Shown here in pieces: positions 1 to 7,265 of a stretch of 13,696 bases of DNA; the first letter of the stretch is position 1, and each line of letters begins with the position of its first letter. Source of the stretch: RYN-431 sp036388295 (lineage in GTDB: Bacteria; Planctomycetota; Phycisphaerae; Tepidisphaerales; Tepidisphaeraceae); the NCBI GenBank assembly GCA_036388295.1, contig DASVSC010000290.1, positions 1-13,696 on the forward strand. Direction: 5' to 3'. Made by a program: the position numbers and the translations under genes. The notes beneath the pieces were generated by a model. It was not told the origin of the DNA. It did no database searches and worked only from the letters and a program-made list of their open reading frames with translations.

Positions 1-1682
1 TGAACGACGCCATCGACCACCTGCAACAGCAGGCCAACGCCGGCCAGCCGCATCTGCTGTCGTTCCACAGCCACTGGTTCGATTGGATCGTCGCCGGCGA
101 CGACGCCGGGCAGTTCCGGGCGACCGCCGGGGCGTTCATCGTCAACCGCGTCGGCGACTTCGGGTTCGCGCTCGGCATCTTCCTGGTCTTCTACGCCTTC
201 GGCACGATCAGCTACTTCGGTAACGCTGCCGGCAGCGGCACGGGCTTTATTGAGATGGCCCTGGACCCGACGAAATACGTCCCGGCCGATCGGTTGTGGG
301 CGTTGCCGTGGATTCCGTTCGCCCTGATGCTGGGCGCGTTCGGCAAGTCGGCGCAGTTCCCGCTGTACGTCTGGCTGCCCGACGCCATGGAAGGCCCGAC
401 GCCCGTGTCGGCCCTGATCCACGCCGCGACGATGGTGACGGCCGGCGTGTACATGATCGCCCGCCTGAGCACGCTGTTCGTCCCGCACGAAGCGGCCATG
501 GTGACGATCGCCGTCGTCGGCGCGTTCACGGCCCTGTTCGCCGGCAGCATCGCCTTGAAGCAGAACGACCTGAAAAAGGTCTTCGCCTACTCAACCGTCA
601 GCCAGCTCGGCTACATGTTCGTGGCCGTCGCCGTGCTGCACCCGGTGGCGGCGGTGTTCCACCTGATCACCCACGCGTTCTTCAAGGCCCTGCTGTTCCT
701 CAGCAGCGGCGTGGTCATGCACGCCACCGGCGGGGAGCTGGACCTTCGGAAGATGAGCGGCATGAAGCGCGTGCTGCCCAAGACGAACATTCTGATGCTG
801 ATCGGCTGCCTGGCGCTGGCGGGCTTCCCGCTCTTGGCCGGGTTCTGGTCGAAGGACGAAATTGTCGCCGCCGCCAGCCATAAGAGCCTGATCCTGTGGA
901 TGGTGCTGCTGCTGACGTCACTGCTGACGGCCTACTACACGTTCCGCCTGTACTTCCGCGTGTTCCAGGGCCCGGAACTGATTCCCAGCGGCGACCACGC
1001 CCACGGGCACGACGCCGAGGAATCGCACGCGGTCGGCCACACCGATGCCGGGCACGGGCATGGCGGGCATCATCACAACCACGAGCCGCTGATCATGATG
1101 GCCCCGCTGGCGCTCCTGGCGATCGGTGCGGTGTTTGCCGGGATCATCAATTTGCCATTCGGCGCGGGCATCTCGGCCCATTCGCTGGGCCATTTCCTCG
1201 GTCAAAGCCCGTCGTTCGCCTACGGCCATCAGGCCGCCGCACAGCGGTACACGGGCACCGACGCCGTTGACGCCGCGGGCTTCGGGCAGGCCGCCCAACA
1301 CGCGCTGAGCGTGATGCCGCTGGTCATTGGCGGCGTGGTCGCGTTGCTCGGCATTGCCATCGCGTACGCCCTGCACCTGCAGAACCGCCAGAAGGCCGAC
1401 CAGCTGGCCGGCACGCTGGCGCCGCTCGGGCACGCGATGGAACGCAAGTATTGGATCGACGAACTGTTCCAGGCCGCCATTGTCGAGCCGCTACGCATCG
1501 CCGGCCGGGGCTTCGCGTTGCTGGACCGCTGGGTCGTGGACGGCCTGGTCAGCCTGGTGACGTTCGTCCCGCAACTGGGCGGGTTCGGCCTGAAAATGTC
1601 CACCCAACGCGGCTACCTGCAGGGCTACGCCCTGAGCATGCTGATGGGCGTGGCGGTGATTTTGTTGTGGGTGTTCGCGTAA
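1..1682 (+). CDS. nuoL: NADH-quinone oxidoreductase subunit L, 5' end outside the window
   Basis: Antiporter-like membrane subunit at the distal end of the complex I membrane arm; it translocates protons and carries the long lateral helix. The frame is open from base 3, giving 559 visible residues and no start, so roughly the first 120 residues or more are missing. Diagnostic segments are FIVNRVGDFGF near base 145, GKSAQFPLYVWLPDAMEGPT (the Lys codon at 345-347 matches the TM7 proton-channel lysine), ALIHAATMVTAGVYM, DLKKVFAYSTVSQLGYM, HAFFKALLFLSSG and GFWSKDEI. The C-terminal part, from about base 1440 (RKYWIDELFQ), fits the lateral helix and last TM helix. A histidine-rich loop (11 His, 990-1085) lies just before the MMAPLALLAIGA helix and is longer than in E. 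coli NuoL. The TM5 glutamate lies upstream of the window. It is followed by nuoM after a 101-nt gap filled by an inverted repeat. Identity is very secure. Confidence 0.97.
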   Translation, partial: NDAIDHLQQQANAGQPHLLSFHSHWFDWIVAGDDAGQFRATAGAFIVNRVGDFGFALGIFLVFYAFGTISYFGNAAGSGTGFIEMALDPTKYVPADRLWALPWIPFALMLGAFGKSAQFPLYVWLPDAMEGPTPVSALIHAATMVTAGVYMIARLSTLFVPHEAAMVTIAVVGAFTALFAGSIALKQNDLKKVFAYSTVSQLGYMFVAVAVLHPVAAVFHLITHAFFKALLFLSSGVVMHATGGELDLRKMSGMKRVLPKTNILMLIGCLALAGFPLLAGFWSKDEIVAAASHKSLILWMVLLLTSLLTAYYTFRLYFRVFQGPELIPSGDHAHGHDAEESHAVGHTDAGHGHGGHHHNHEPLIMMAPLALLAIGAVFAGIINLPFGAGISAHSLGHFLGQSPSFAYGHQAAAQRYTGTDAVDAAGFGQAAQHALSVMPLVIGGVVALLGIAIAYALHLQNRQKADQLAGTLAPLGHAMERKYWIDELFQAAIVEPLRIAGRGFALLDRWVVDGLVSLVTFVPQLGGFGLKMSTQRGYLQGYALSMLMGVAVILLWVFA

Positions 1683-1687
1683 AGAGG

Positions 1688-1774
1688 GGGCGGTAGGCAT
1701 GGGGCAGTGGGCAGGAATACAGTAGATGACGGTTCACCTCTTTATTCCTGCCCACTGCCCACTGCCTACCGCCC
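1688..1774. repeat. Inverted heptamer-repeat element between nuoL and nuoM
   Basis: Two 32-nt arms, 1688-1719 and 1743-1774, are reverse complements apart from two adjacent positions, and flank a 23-nt spacer. The arms are built of degenerate 7-nt units: on the right, CTGCCCA at 1748-1754 and 1755-1761, CTGCCTA at 1762-1768 and CCGCCCA at 1769-1775; on the left, TAGGCAT, GGGGCAG and TGGGCAG. The element fills almost the whole nuoL-nuoM gap and can fold into a strong hairpin in the operon mRNA. It lacks a T-tract, so it is not a classical terminator. It resembles short tandem heptamer repeats known from gaps in several bacterial phyla. Confidence 0.9.
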
Positions 1775-1783
1775 ACTGAATCA

Positions 1784-3343
1784 ATGACTCCAACCGCCCT
1801 GTTCCTCCTCGTTCTGTTCCCGTTCCTCGGGGCGGCGTTCGCGTGCCTGATGAAGGCGCCCAAGGTCGCGCGCACCTGGGCGTTGCTGGTGTCGTTCTGC
1901 ACGTTCGTCTTCTCGCTGCTGGTCGCCATCGCGGCCGGCGACGGCCGGGTGACCTGGGGCATGGACCCGGGCAACACCATCGAAATCGCCCAGATCGGCT
2001 TCGCCGTGCGGCTGGCGTGCGATGGGGTTAGCGCCTGGCTGCTGCTGCTGACGACCCTGCTGATGCCGCTGGTGATCCTCAGCGTCAGCCCGAAGATCGA
2101 CGCCCGGCCGGACGCCCGGTGGTTCTACACCTGGCTGCTGGTGCTGCTGGGCAGCATCGTCGGCTGCTTCGTGGCCGGCGACGCGCTGCTGTTTTACTTC
2201 TTCTTCGAACTCACGCTCGTGCCGTGCCTGTTGCTGATCGGCATCTGGGGCGGGCCGGACCGTCGCCGGGCGGCGGGCAAGTTCTTCATCTACACCTTCG
2301 CCGGCTCGATCTTCATGCTGATCGGCTTGCTCTACCTGGGCGCGAAGGCGGGCACGTTCGAAATCGGCGCGCTCGTCGCCGCGGCGCAGAACCCGACGCT
2401 GGTGTCGGCCAACGCCCGCTTCTGGCTGGCGCTGGCCTTCCTGGCCGGCTTCCTGGTCAAGACGCCGGTCTTCCCGCTGCACACCTGGCAGGCGCCGACG
2501 TATGCCGAGTCGCCCAACAGCGTCACGGTCGTCCTGGCCGCGATCATGAGCAAACTGGGCACGTACGGCCTGCTGCGGCTGGCGATCCCGATCGGTTTCG
2601 TCGGCCTGCCGCCGGGCGACCTTATCGAAACGGTCGTCGCCCTCTGCCTGATCAGCATCGTCTACGGCGGGCTGATCGCCTGGGTGCAAAAAGACATGGC
2701 CCGCATCATGGCCTTCAGCAGCGTCAGCCACCTGGGCGTCTGCGTGCTGGCGATCCTGGCGATGAACACGATCGGCCTGCAGGGGGCGGTCGTTTACATG
2801 CTGGCCCACGGGCTGGCAACGGCGGCACTGTTTTTCCTGATCGGCATGATCGCCGACCGCACCGGCACGCGCGACATTACCGAAATGTCCGGTTTGTTTA
2901 AGTCCATGCCGATCGCCGGCACGCTGCTGGTCGGCTTCACGATGGCCAGCATCGGCCTGCCGCTGACCAGCGGCTTCGTCGGCGAGTTCCTCAGCCTGCA
3001 GGGCGTTATGAACGCCATGGGCCTGGGCATCGCCGCGGTGGCGTCGCTGGGCATTATCCTCGGCGCGATCTACATGCTGAACATGGTCGCCAAAATCGGC
3101 TTCGGTCCGGAGCGTGCGCCCGAAGGGGCGGTGCTGCGGGACTTAAGCGGGCGCGACCTGTTCGTGCTGCTGCCGATCGCGGCGGCCATCCTGCTGCTGG
3201 GCGTGATGCCCACGCCGGTGCTGGATTCGTTCAAGCGCGACGTGGCGATGCTGCGGACGCCGGCGTATTCGGGGTTGCCGATTCATAGCACGGTCGGGCC
3301 GGCGCAGTCGGAAGAGGCCGTGTTTCAGGAACCCGGGCAGTGA
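1784..3343 (+). CDS. nuoM: NADH-quinone oxidoreductase subunit M
   Basis: Second antiporter-like proton-translocating subunit of the complex I membrane arm, 519 residues, close to the usual ~500. The key channel residues are visible: Glu142 in FFFELTLVPCLLLIGIWGG (TM5) and Lys226 in FLVKTPVFPLHTWQAPTYAE (TM7). These are followed by SPNSVTVVLAAIMSKLGTYG, FSSVSHLGVC and GFVGEFLSL. About 14 hydrophobic helices can be read. The ATG start fits the normal N-terminus of the family (MTPTALFLLVLFPFLG), but no purine-rich ribosome binding site precedes it: the bases upstream are the CTGCCCA-type repeat ending 9 nt before the ATG. Translation may depend on the nuoL ribosome or on unfolding of that hairpin (inference). 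The gene ends 15 nt before nuoN. Identity is very secure. Confidence 0.97.
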   Translation: MTPTALFLLVLFPFLGAAFACLMKAPKVARTWALLVSFCTFVFSLLVAIAAGDGRVTWGMDPGNTIEIAQIGFAVRLACDGVSAWLLLLTTLLMPLVILSVSPKIDARPDARWFYTWLLVLLGSIVGCFVAGDALLFYFFFELTLVPCLLLIGIWGGPDRRRAAGKFFIYTFAGSIFMLIGLLYLGAKAGTFEIGALVAAAQNPTLVSANARFWLALAFLAGFLVKTPVFPLHTWQAPTYAESPNSVTVVLAAIMSKLGTYGLLRLAIPIGFVGLPPGDLIETVVALCLISIVYGGLIAWVQKDMARIMAFSSVSHLGVCVLAILAMNTIGLQGAVVYMLAHGLATAALFFLIGMIADRTGTRDITEMSGLFKSMPIAGTLLVGFTMASIGLPLTSGFVGEFLSLQGVMNAMGLGIAAVASLGIILGAIYMLNMVAKIGFGPERAPEGAVLRDLSGRDLFVLLPIAAAILLLGVMPTPVLDSFKRDVAMLRTPAYSGLPIHSTVGPAQSEEAVFQEPGQ

Positions 3344-3345
3344 TG

Positions 3346-3352
3346 GGTAGGA
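3346..3352 (+). promoter_or_regulatory. Ribosome binding site of nuoN
   Basis: GGTAGGA lies 6 nt before the ATG at 3359 and just after the nuoM stop at 3341-3343. It fixes the nuoN start and contrasts with nuoM, which has no such site. Confidence 0.75.
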
Positions 3353-3358
3353 ATTGAT

Positions 3359-4915
3359 ATGTCGCTCGTACACACCATGCTGCCCGAACTGATCCTACTG
3401 ATCGCCGCCGGCGCGCTGTTCATCGTCGGCGCGTCCAAAGCCGCCGCCGCGCGGCGGGCGTCGCCGGTCATTGCGCTGGTGGCCCTCGTGGCCGCCTGTC
3501 TGGCCGCGGTCTTTACCGAACCGACGGACGCCCGTGGGGCGGCCGTCGTGTTCGACCAGCTCGGCAAGTACGTCAAGGAAATCGCCTGCGGCGTGTCGGT
3601 GCTGTTCGTGCTGCTCGCCTGGCCCAGCTCGGCGGACGGGTCGTCGAATCGTTCGGTCAGCTTCGGGACCGAAACGGGCGAATACTTCGCGCTGCTGCTG
3701 GTCGCCGTCGCGGGCGTCTGTCTGACGGGCTCCGCGCATTCGCTGCCGACCTTGTTCCTGGGCTTCGAACTGGCCAGCATTCCGACCTACATCATGGTCA
3801 CCATGAGCCGGCCGCAGGTGCAGGCGCAGGAAGCGGGCATCAAGTATTTTTTCCTCGGCGCCGCCAGCTCGGCCGTGCTGCTGTTGGGCGTGGCGTACCT
3901 GTTCGGCGCGACCGGCGAAATGCGGTTCGACCGGATCATCGACGTGCTCAAACCCGTACTCGCCGGCAGCGAAGGGCCGACGTTCGGCGGCGTGCCGACG
4001 ACCGTCACGCTGGCGCTGGTGCTGATGATCCTGGGCTTGAGCTTCAAATTGGCCGCCGTGCCGCTGCACTTCTACGCCGGCGACGTCTACCAGGGCGCGG
4101 CCACGCCGGTGACGGCGGCCATCAGCTTTATCCCGAAAATCACCGCGCTCGTCGCGATCCTGAAAATCCTGCACGTCGCCGGCGCGGGCACGTGGACGTT
4201 CGACCCGAAGGTCCTGAAGCTGCTCTGGATCATGGCCGTGCTGACGATGACTGTCGGCAATGTGCTGGCCCTGTGGCAGTCGAACGTCAAGCGCGTGCTG
4301 GCGTATAGTTCGGTCGCGCACAGCGGCTACCTGCTGGTCGGCGTGGCCGCCCTGGCGATGGCCAAGACTGCTGACGCCCGGCAGGAAGGGCTGGCGAGCG
4401 TGGCGTTCTACGTCACCGCTTACGGCCTGATGAACGCCGCGGCGTTCGGCGTGCTGCAACTGCTGCCCGCCCGCACCGACGCCCCGGCCCAGACCGCCGA
4501 AACGTACGACGACATCGCCGGCGCGGGCCTGCGGTTCCCCGGCCTGGGCCTGGCGATGACGATCGGCTGCCTCAGCCTGATCGGCGTGCCCGCCACCGTC
4601 GGCTTCTTCGGCAAGCTCTACCTGCTGCGCCCCGCGGTCCTCAGCGGCGAACCGATGCTGGTCTGGCTGGCGGTGATCACGATGATCAACGCCGCCATCA
4701 GCGCGGGTTACTACCTGAAGATCGTGGCCGCGATGTGGACGCTCGGCGATGCCGAAGCGCCCGTGTCGGCAGTGCCGGCCGAGCGGTCGTTGCCGATCTG
4801 GGCAGCCGTCACGCTGTCGGCCGTCGCGATCGTGCTGCTGGGCGTCGTCCTCCCGCTGACCAGCCACCTGCTGGCACAAAGCCAGATGGCGGGCGGGTCG
4901 CTGCTGGGGCGGTAA
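3359..4915 (+). CDS. nuoN: NADH-quinone oxidoreductase subunit N
   Basis: Third antiporter-like proton-pumping subunit of complex I, 518 residues, last gene of the visible operon. Glu137 in FLGFELASIPTYIMV and Lys230 in SFKLAAVPLHFYAGDVYQGA match the TM5 glutamate and TM7 lysine of the channel. Other family segments are TGEYFALLLVAVAG, AGIKYFFLGAASSAVLL, ATPVTAAISFIPKITAL, LAYSSVAHSGYLLVG and GVPATVGFFGKLYLL. A hydrophilic loop of about 25 residues (SSADGSSNRSVSFGTETGEY) precedes TM4, as is common in the family. The ATG has a good ribosome binding site (GGTAGGA). The gene is followed by an inverted-repeat element in the convergent gap with the methyltransferase. Identity is very secure. Confidence 0.97.
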   Translation: MSLVHTMLPELILLIAAGALFIVGASKAAAARRASPVIALVALVAACLAAVFTEPTDARGAAVVFDQLGKYVKEIACGVSVLFVLLAWPSSADGSSNRSVSFGTETGEYFALLLVAVAGVCLTGSAHSLPTLFLGFELASIPTYIMVTMSRPQVQAQEAGIKYFFLGAASSAVLLLGVAYLFGATGEMRFDRIIDVLKPVLAGSEGPTFGGVPTTVTLALVLMILGLSFKLAAVPLHFYAGDVYQGAATPVTAAISFIPKITALVAILKILHVAGAGTWTFDPKVLKLLWIMAVLTMTVGNVLALWQSNVKRVLAYSSVAHSGYLLVGVAALAMAKTADARQEGLASVAFYVTAYGLMNAAAFGVLQLLPARTDAPAQTAETYDDIAGAGLRFPGLGLAMTIGCLSLIGVPATVGFFGKLYLLRPAVLSGEPMLVWLAVITMINAAISAGYYLKIVAAMWTLGDAEAPVSAVPAERSLPIWAAVTLSAVAIVLLGVVLPLTSHLLAQSQMAGGSLLGR

Positions 4916-4916
4916 C

Positions 4917-5102
4917 GGAGTTCCCTCTCCCGGTAATCCGGGAGAGGGTAGGGTGAGGGCCGACGGCCAATTCGCTTGAAGTGCAACGGCGCTTTCGTCG
5001 TCGGGCAATCGCCCTTTGCTTGTCAATCTGCTTGACGCTCGCCCCTCTCCTTGACGCTCGCCCCTCTCCCTAACCCTCTCCCGGAATACCGGGAGAAGGA
5101 AC
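4917..5102. repeat. Inverted pair of CCCTCTCCCGG palindromes between convergent genes
   Basis: The left copy (about 4918-4959) begins with a perfect 11-bp hairpin, CCCTCTCCCGG at 4923-4933, loop TAAT, CCGGGAGAGGG at 4938-4948, followed by TAGGGTGAGGG. The right copy (about 5061-5101) is its near reverse complement: CCCCTCTCCCTAACCC, then a hairpin with arms 5077-5084 and 5089-5096 and loop AATA. The two face each other over about 100 nt. They occupy the gap between the ends of nuoN and the methyltransferase, where they could halt transcription from both sides, although no T-tract is present. Similar CCCTCACCCTAACCCTCTCCC repeats occur in gaps of many GC-rich bacteria (from memory). Confidence 0.88.
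5032..5069. repeat. Perfect 19-nt tandem duplication
   Basis: The unit TTGACGCTCGCCCCTCTCC occurs twice back to back, 5032-5050 and 5051-5069, without mismatch. The second unit runs into the right-hand CCCTCTCCC palindrome copy, so the duplication probably arose by slippage or misalignment at that repeat. Confidence 0.95.
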
Positions 5103-5112
5103 CAGACGGCGT

Positions 5113-5904
5113 TCACACTGCCGGCGTTCCGTTGCGGATCATCAAATACAGCGGCCGTTCGCCCATGTGGCCGTGCGGGGTGACGTCGAAGTACTTCGAC
5201 GCGATCCGCATGAAGTTCTCTTCGGTGTAGGCCGCGCCCCAATCCGGGTGGGCCTTAGCGCGTTCCTTGATATCGCCGGGGCATTCGTCGACTTCCAGCG
5301 GCGTCATGAAAATGATCCGGTCGGTGCAGACGCTGGCCAAGGATTTCAGCAGGAACTCGTGGTCGGCCCAGTGGCGGGGCGAGTAATCACTGCCCCAGTA
5401 CATGTAGTGGTACGTGTTCAGCAGCAGCACGACCTGGTACGGCGTGCGGAACTTCACCGGGTCGCCGAGCAGGTCGTCGAGGAATGCGTAATGGAAGTCG
5501 ACCTTGTCGGCCTTCAGCAGCGCCTTGCCCTGCTGGGCCGCTTCGATGAAGCCTTCGACGACGTCGATGCCGGTGGCCCGCTCGCAGGTCGGCTTCTCGG
5601 CGGCCTTGAGCACGAACCAGCCGCGGCAGCAGCCGATGTCGAGCAGGCTAGTGAGGGGTTTGGGATACAGGCTATCGACGATCGCGTGGCGCTGGTGCAG
5701 GCCGAAGGTGGTCAGCGAATCGGTGCCGGCCACTTCGTAAACGTGGCGCTTGCGTTCGCCCTTGGGCGTGTCGATGCGTTGGACCGTTTTACCCTCGGCG
5801 TTTTTGCGGAACGCGCTTTCGTGTTTCCGGTAGGCGAGCCAGTCGCCGAGGCTTCGAATGCCCCAGGTCAGACGAAGCGAAAATTGTCGTGCCAGACTGC
5901 TCAT
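5113..5904 (-). CDS. Class I SAM-dependent methyltransferase, substrate unknown
   Basis: A 263-residue soluble protein with a Rossmann-type methyltransferase core. Motif I is SLLDIGCCRGWFVLK (residues 86-100), motif II ends in GID (112-114, acidic residue for the ribose hydroxyls), and post-I segments are VDFHYAFLDDL (135-145) and VVLLLNTYHYMYW (158-170). A basic N-terminal stretch of about 60 residues precedes the core; the C-terminus is PLYLMIRNG. The frame stays open upstream to an ATG at 5955, but the ATG at 5904 has AAGGA 8 nt before it and is preferred. The overall pattern, a long N-terminal part before motif I and a tyrosine/histidine-rich strand 4, is loosely like CmoB, but similarity is too weak to name it. 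It diverges from a CmoA-like gene across a shared promoter region, so use of carboxy-SAM is possible but unproven. Confidence 0.85.
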   Translation of the reverse strand: MSSLARQFSLRLTWGIRSLGDWLAYRKHESAFRKNAEGKTVQRIDTPKGERKRHVYEVAGTDSLTTFGLHQRHAIVDSLYPKPLTSLLDIGCCRGWFVLKAAEKPTCERATGIDVVEGFIEAAQQGKALLKADKVDFHYAFLDDLLGDPVKFRTPYQVVLLLNTYHYMYWGSDYSPRHWADHEFLLKSLASVCTDRIIFMTPLEVDECPGDIKERAKAHPDWGAAYTEENFMRIASKYFDVTPHGHMGERPLYLMIRNGTPAV

Positions 5905-5951
5905 GAGACGGATCCTTCCGAAGAGACAAAAAGAACGGACGGCACGTTTTT

Positions 5952-5994
5952 GCAAATAACCGGATAAAGGTCAAACTGCGTCCCGTTTATTTGC
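5952..5994. promoter_or_regulatory. Inverted repeat at the centre of the divergent promoter region
   Basis: Left arm GCAAATAACCGG (5952-5963) and right arm CCGTTTATTTGC (5983-5994) are reverse complements with one mismatch over 12 bp, separated by 19 nt. The centre lies about 70 nt from each of the two divergent starts (5904 and 6046). The arms are AT-rich in an otherwise GC-rich window. It may be an operator bound by a dimeric regulator, or paired promoter elements. No regulator gene is visible, so the role is inferred. Confidence 0.5.
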
Positions 5995-6035
5995 CCGAGA
6001 CGTTGCCGGTTCGGCCGGCCGTGGATCATGACATT

Positions 6036-6039
6036 GAGG
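6036..6039 (+). promoter_or_regulatory. Ribosome binding site that selects the GTG start of the CmoA-like gene
   Basis: GAGG lies 6 nt before the GTG at 6046. The alternative in-frame ATG at 6028 has only a weak upstream purine stretch, and using it would add six residues (MTLRCP). Confidence 0.6.
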
Positions 6040-6045
6040 TGCCCA

Positions 6046-6828
6046 GTGAGTGCGAAGCGCAACGAATCGTCGGCCTCCCCCGCGGACCAGCCCGTTCCCG
6101 AAAACGACAAAGTCTTCGCCACGCCCGCCTCGCGCGTGGAGGACTTTAAGTTCAACCGCGAAGTGACGGCCGTGTTCGACGACATGGTCAGCCGGTCGGT
6201 GCCGTTCTACGGCGAAATCCAGCGCATGACCGCCGAGCTGGCCGTCGATTTCGCCGTGCCCGGCACGAACGTGTACGACCTCGGCTGCTCCACCTGCAAC
6301 CCGTTCCTGGGCATCCAGCAGATGATCAAGCCCGGCACCGACGTGCGGTTCGTCGGCATCGACAACTCCGAAGAAATGCTCGCCAAGGCCAAAAAGAAAC
6401 TGGACGCCGCCGGCTTCGGCTTCCCGCTGTCGTTGGAGATGGGCGACCTGAACAAGGGCGTCACGATCGAGAACGCCAGCGTGGCGCTGATGATCCTGAC
6501 GCTGCAGTTCATCCGCCCGCTGTACCGCGAGCGCCTGATCCGGTCGATCTACGACGGCTTGGGCGAGAACGGCTGCTTCATCGCGGTCGAGAAAGTGCTG
6601 AGCGAGAACAGCACGTTCAACCGCTTGTTCATCAAGCACTACTACGAAATGAAGGGCCGTAACGGCTACAGCGAGTTGGAGATTTCGCAGAAGCGCGAGG
6701 CGTTGGAGAACGTGCTGGTGCCGTACCGTTTGGAAGAAAACCAGGAGCTGCTGCTGGAGGCCGGCTTCCGGCACGTGGACGTGTTCTTCAAGTGGTACAA
6801 CTTCTGCGGGATCATCGCAGTGAAGTGA
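6046..6828 (+). CDS. cmoA: CmoA-like carboxy-S-adenosyl-L-methionine synthase
   Basis: In E. coli CmoA makes carboxy-SAM from SAM and prephenate, used by CmoB for the tRNA wobble base cmo5U34. This 260-residue protein matches along its length: RSVPFYGEI (50-58), motif I NVYDLGCS (75-82), GIDNSEEML (104-112), IENAS (141-145), TLQF (152-155) and the hallmark NGYSELEISQKREALENV (206-223). Compared with my recollection of E. coli ligands, Tyr39 (here Tyr55), the GCS turn, the Asp-Asn pair (106-107), Asp117 (Asp134) and Arg199, which holds the carboxyl group (Arg217), are kept, but Asn132 appears to be Ile150. The N-terminus has about 16 extra polar residues. The start is the GTG with GAGG upstream. 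It is divergent from a second methyltransferase and no clear cmoB is in the window. The family is secure; exact product depends on the Asn to Ile change. Confidence 0.85.
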   Translation: MSAKRNESSASPADQPVPENDKVFATPASRVEDFKFNREVTAVFDDMVSRSVPFYGEIQRMTAELAVDFAVPGTNVYDLGCSTCNPFLGIQQMIKPGTDVRFVGIDNSEEMLAKAKKKLDAAGFGFPLSLEMGDLNKGVTIENASVALMILTLQFIRPLYRERLIRSIYDGLGENGCFIAVEKVLSENSTFNRLFIKHYYEMKGRNGYSELEISQKREALENVLVPYRLEENQELLLEAGFRHVDVFFKWYNFCGIIAVK

Positions 6829-6849
6829 CGAAGCGACACGTCTTCTACC

Positions 6850-7221
6850 TCAGCGGGTGAGCGTCGCACCGACGTAATTCGATCCGATCTCGCTCACGGA
6901 CGGCGCGTCCGTCAATACCATTTCGTTCTCGTCCTTGATGAACCAACGCAGACGTTTCATCCGTTCGTCGCTCGGGTCGACAATCAACAAGGATTGACCG
7001 TCCAAACGGTACCGGCCGGTGAGATTGTTATTTGCGGCGATAAGCAGCGTATCGCGGTCGATATTCGTCAGTTTGATCTCGGACACGTGGCCCGCGGGCA
7101 TCGTCAGACGCCAGGTTCCGGCCAATTCGGCCCGCTCGTACTTTGCCGTCTTGACTGAAGACGACGTGGCACAGCCCGCCAGGAAAACCACCCACACCAT
7201 TTTGCATCGGTTCATGATCAT
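6850..7221 (-). CDS. Small predicted lipoprotein with a beta-rich domain
   Basis: A 123-residue protein starting MIMNRCKMVWVVFLAGC: a short basic N-terminus, hydrophobic core and lipobox (L-A-G-C, Cys17), so predicted to be exported and lipid-anchored through that Cys. The mature part begins with a polar linker (ATSSSVKTAKYERAE), then LAGTWRLTMPAG and alternating beta-type segments (EIKLTNI, TLLIAANN, GRYRLDGQSLLIVDP, LRWFIKDENEMVLTD), which resembles a lipocalin-like or copper-resistance-type small barrel. No named family is recognised. The ATG at 7221 has GGAG 8 nt upstream (7230-7233), better placed than for the ATG at 7215. It sits 44 nt after ybaB on the same strand and may be cotranscribed with it; its stop is 21 nt from that of the convergent CmoA-like gene. 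Codon use is less GC-biased than in its neighbours. Confidence 0.75.
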   Translation of the reverse strand: MIMNRCKMVWVVFLAGCATSSSVKTAKYERAELAGTWRLTMPAGHVSEIKLTNIDRDTLLIAANNNLTGRYRLDGQSLLIVDPSDERMKRLRWFIKDENEMVLTDAPSVSEIGSNYVGATLTR

Positions 7222-7265
7222 ACGGGCGGCTCCGGTTGGGTTTGATCGCGGTCAGACGTGGCGGC

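Noticed and set aside
1781..2809. A 342-residue minus-strand open frame over nuoM
   Set aside because: Low-complexity Arg/Gln/Asp/His composition and full overlap with a secure nuoM frame.
4917..5102. CRISPR-like repeats in the nuoN downstream gap
   Set aside because: Repeats are inverted palindromes plus one tandem duplication, without regular spacers.
3395..5242. A 615-residue open frame on the minus strand over nuoN and beyond
   Set aside because: It is antisense to nuoN, is rich in His/Arg/Gln/Asp as expected for the reverse of GC-rich coding DNA, shows no domain, and runs through the palindromic repeats.
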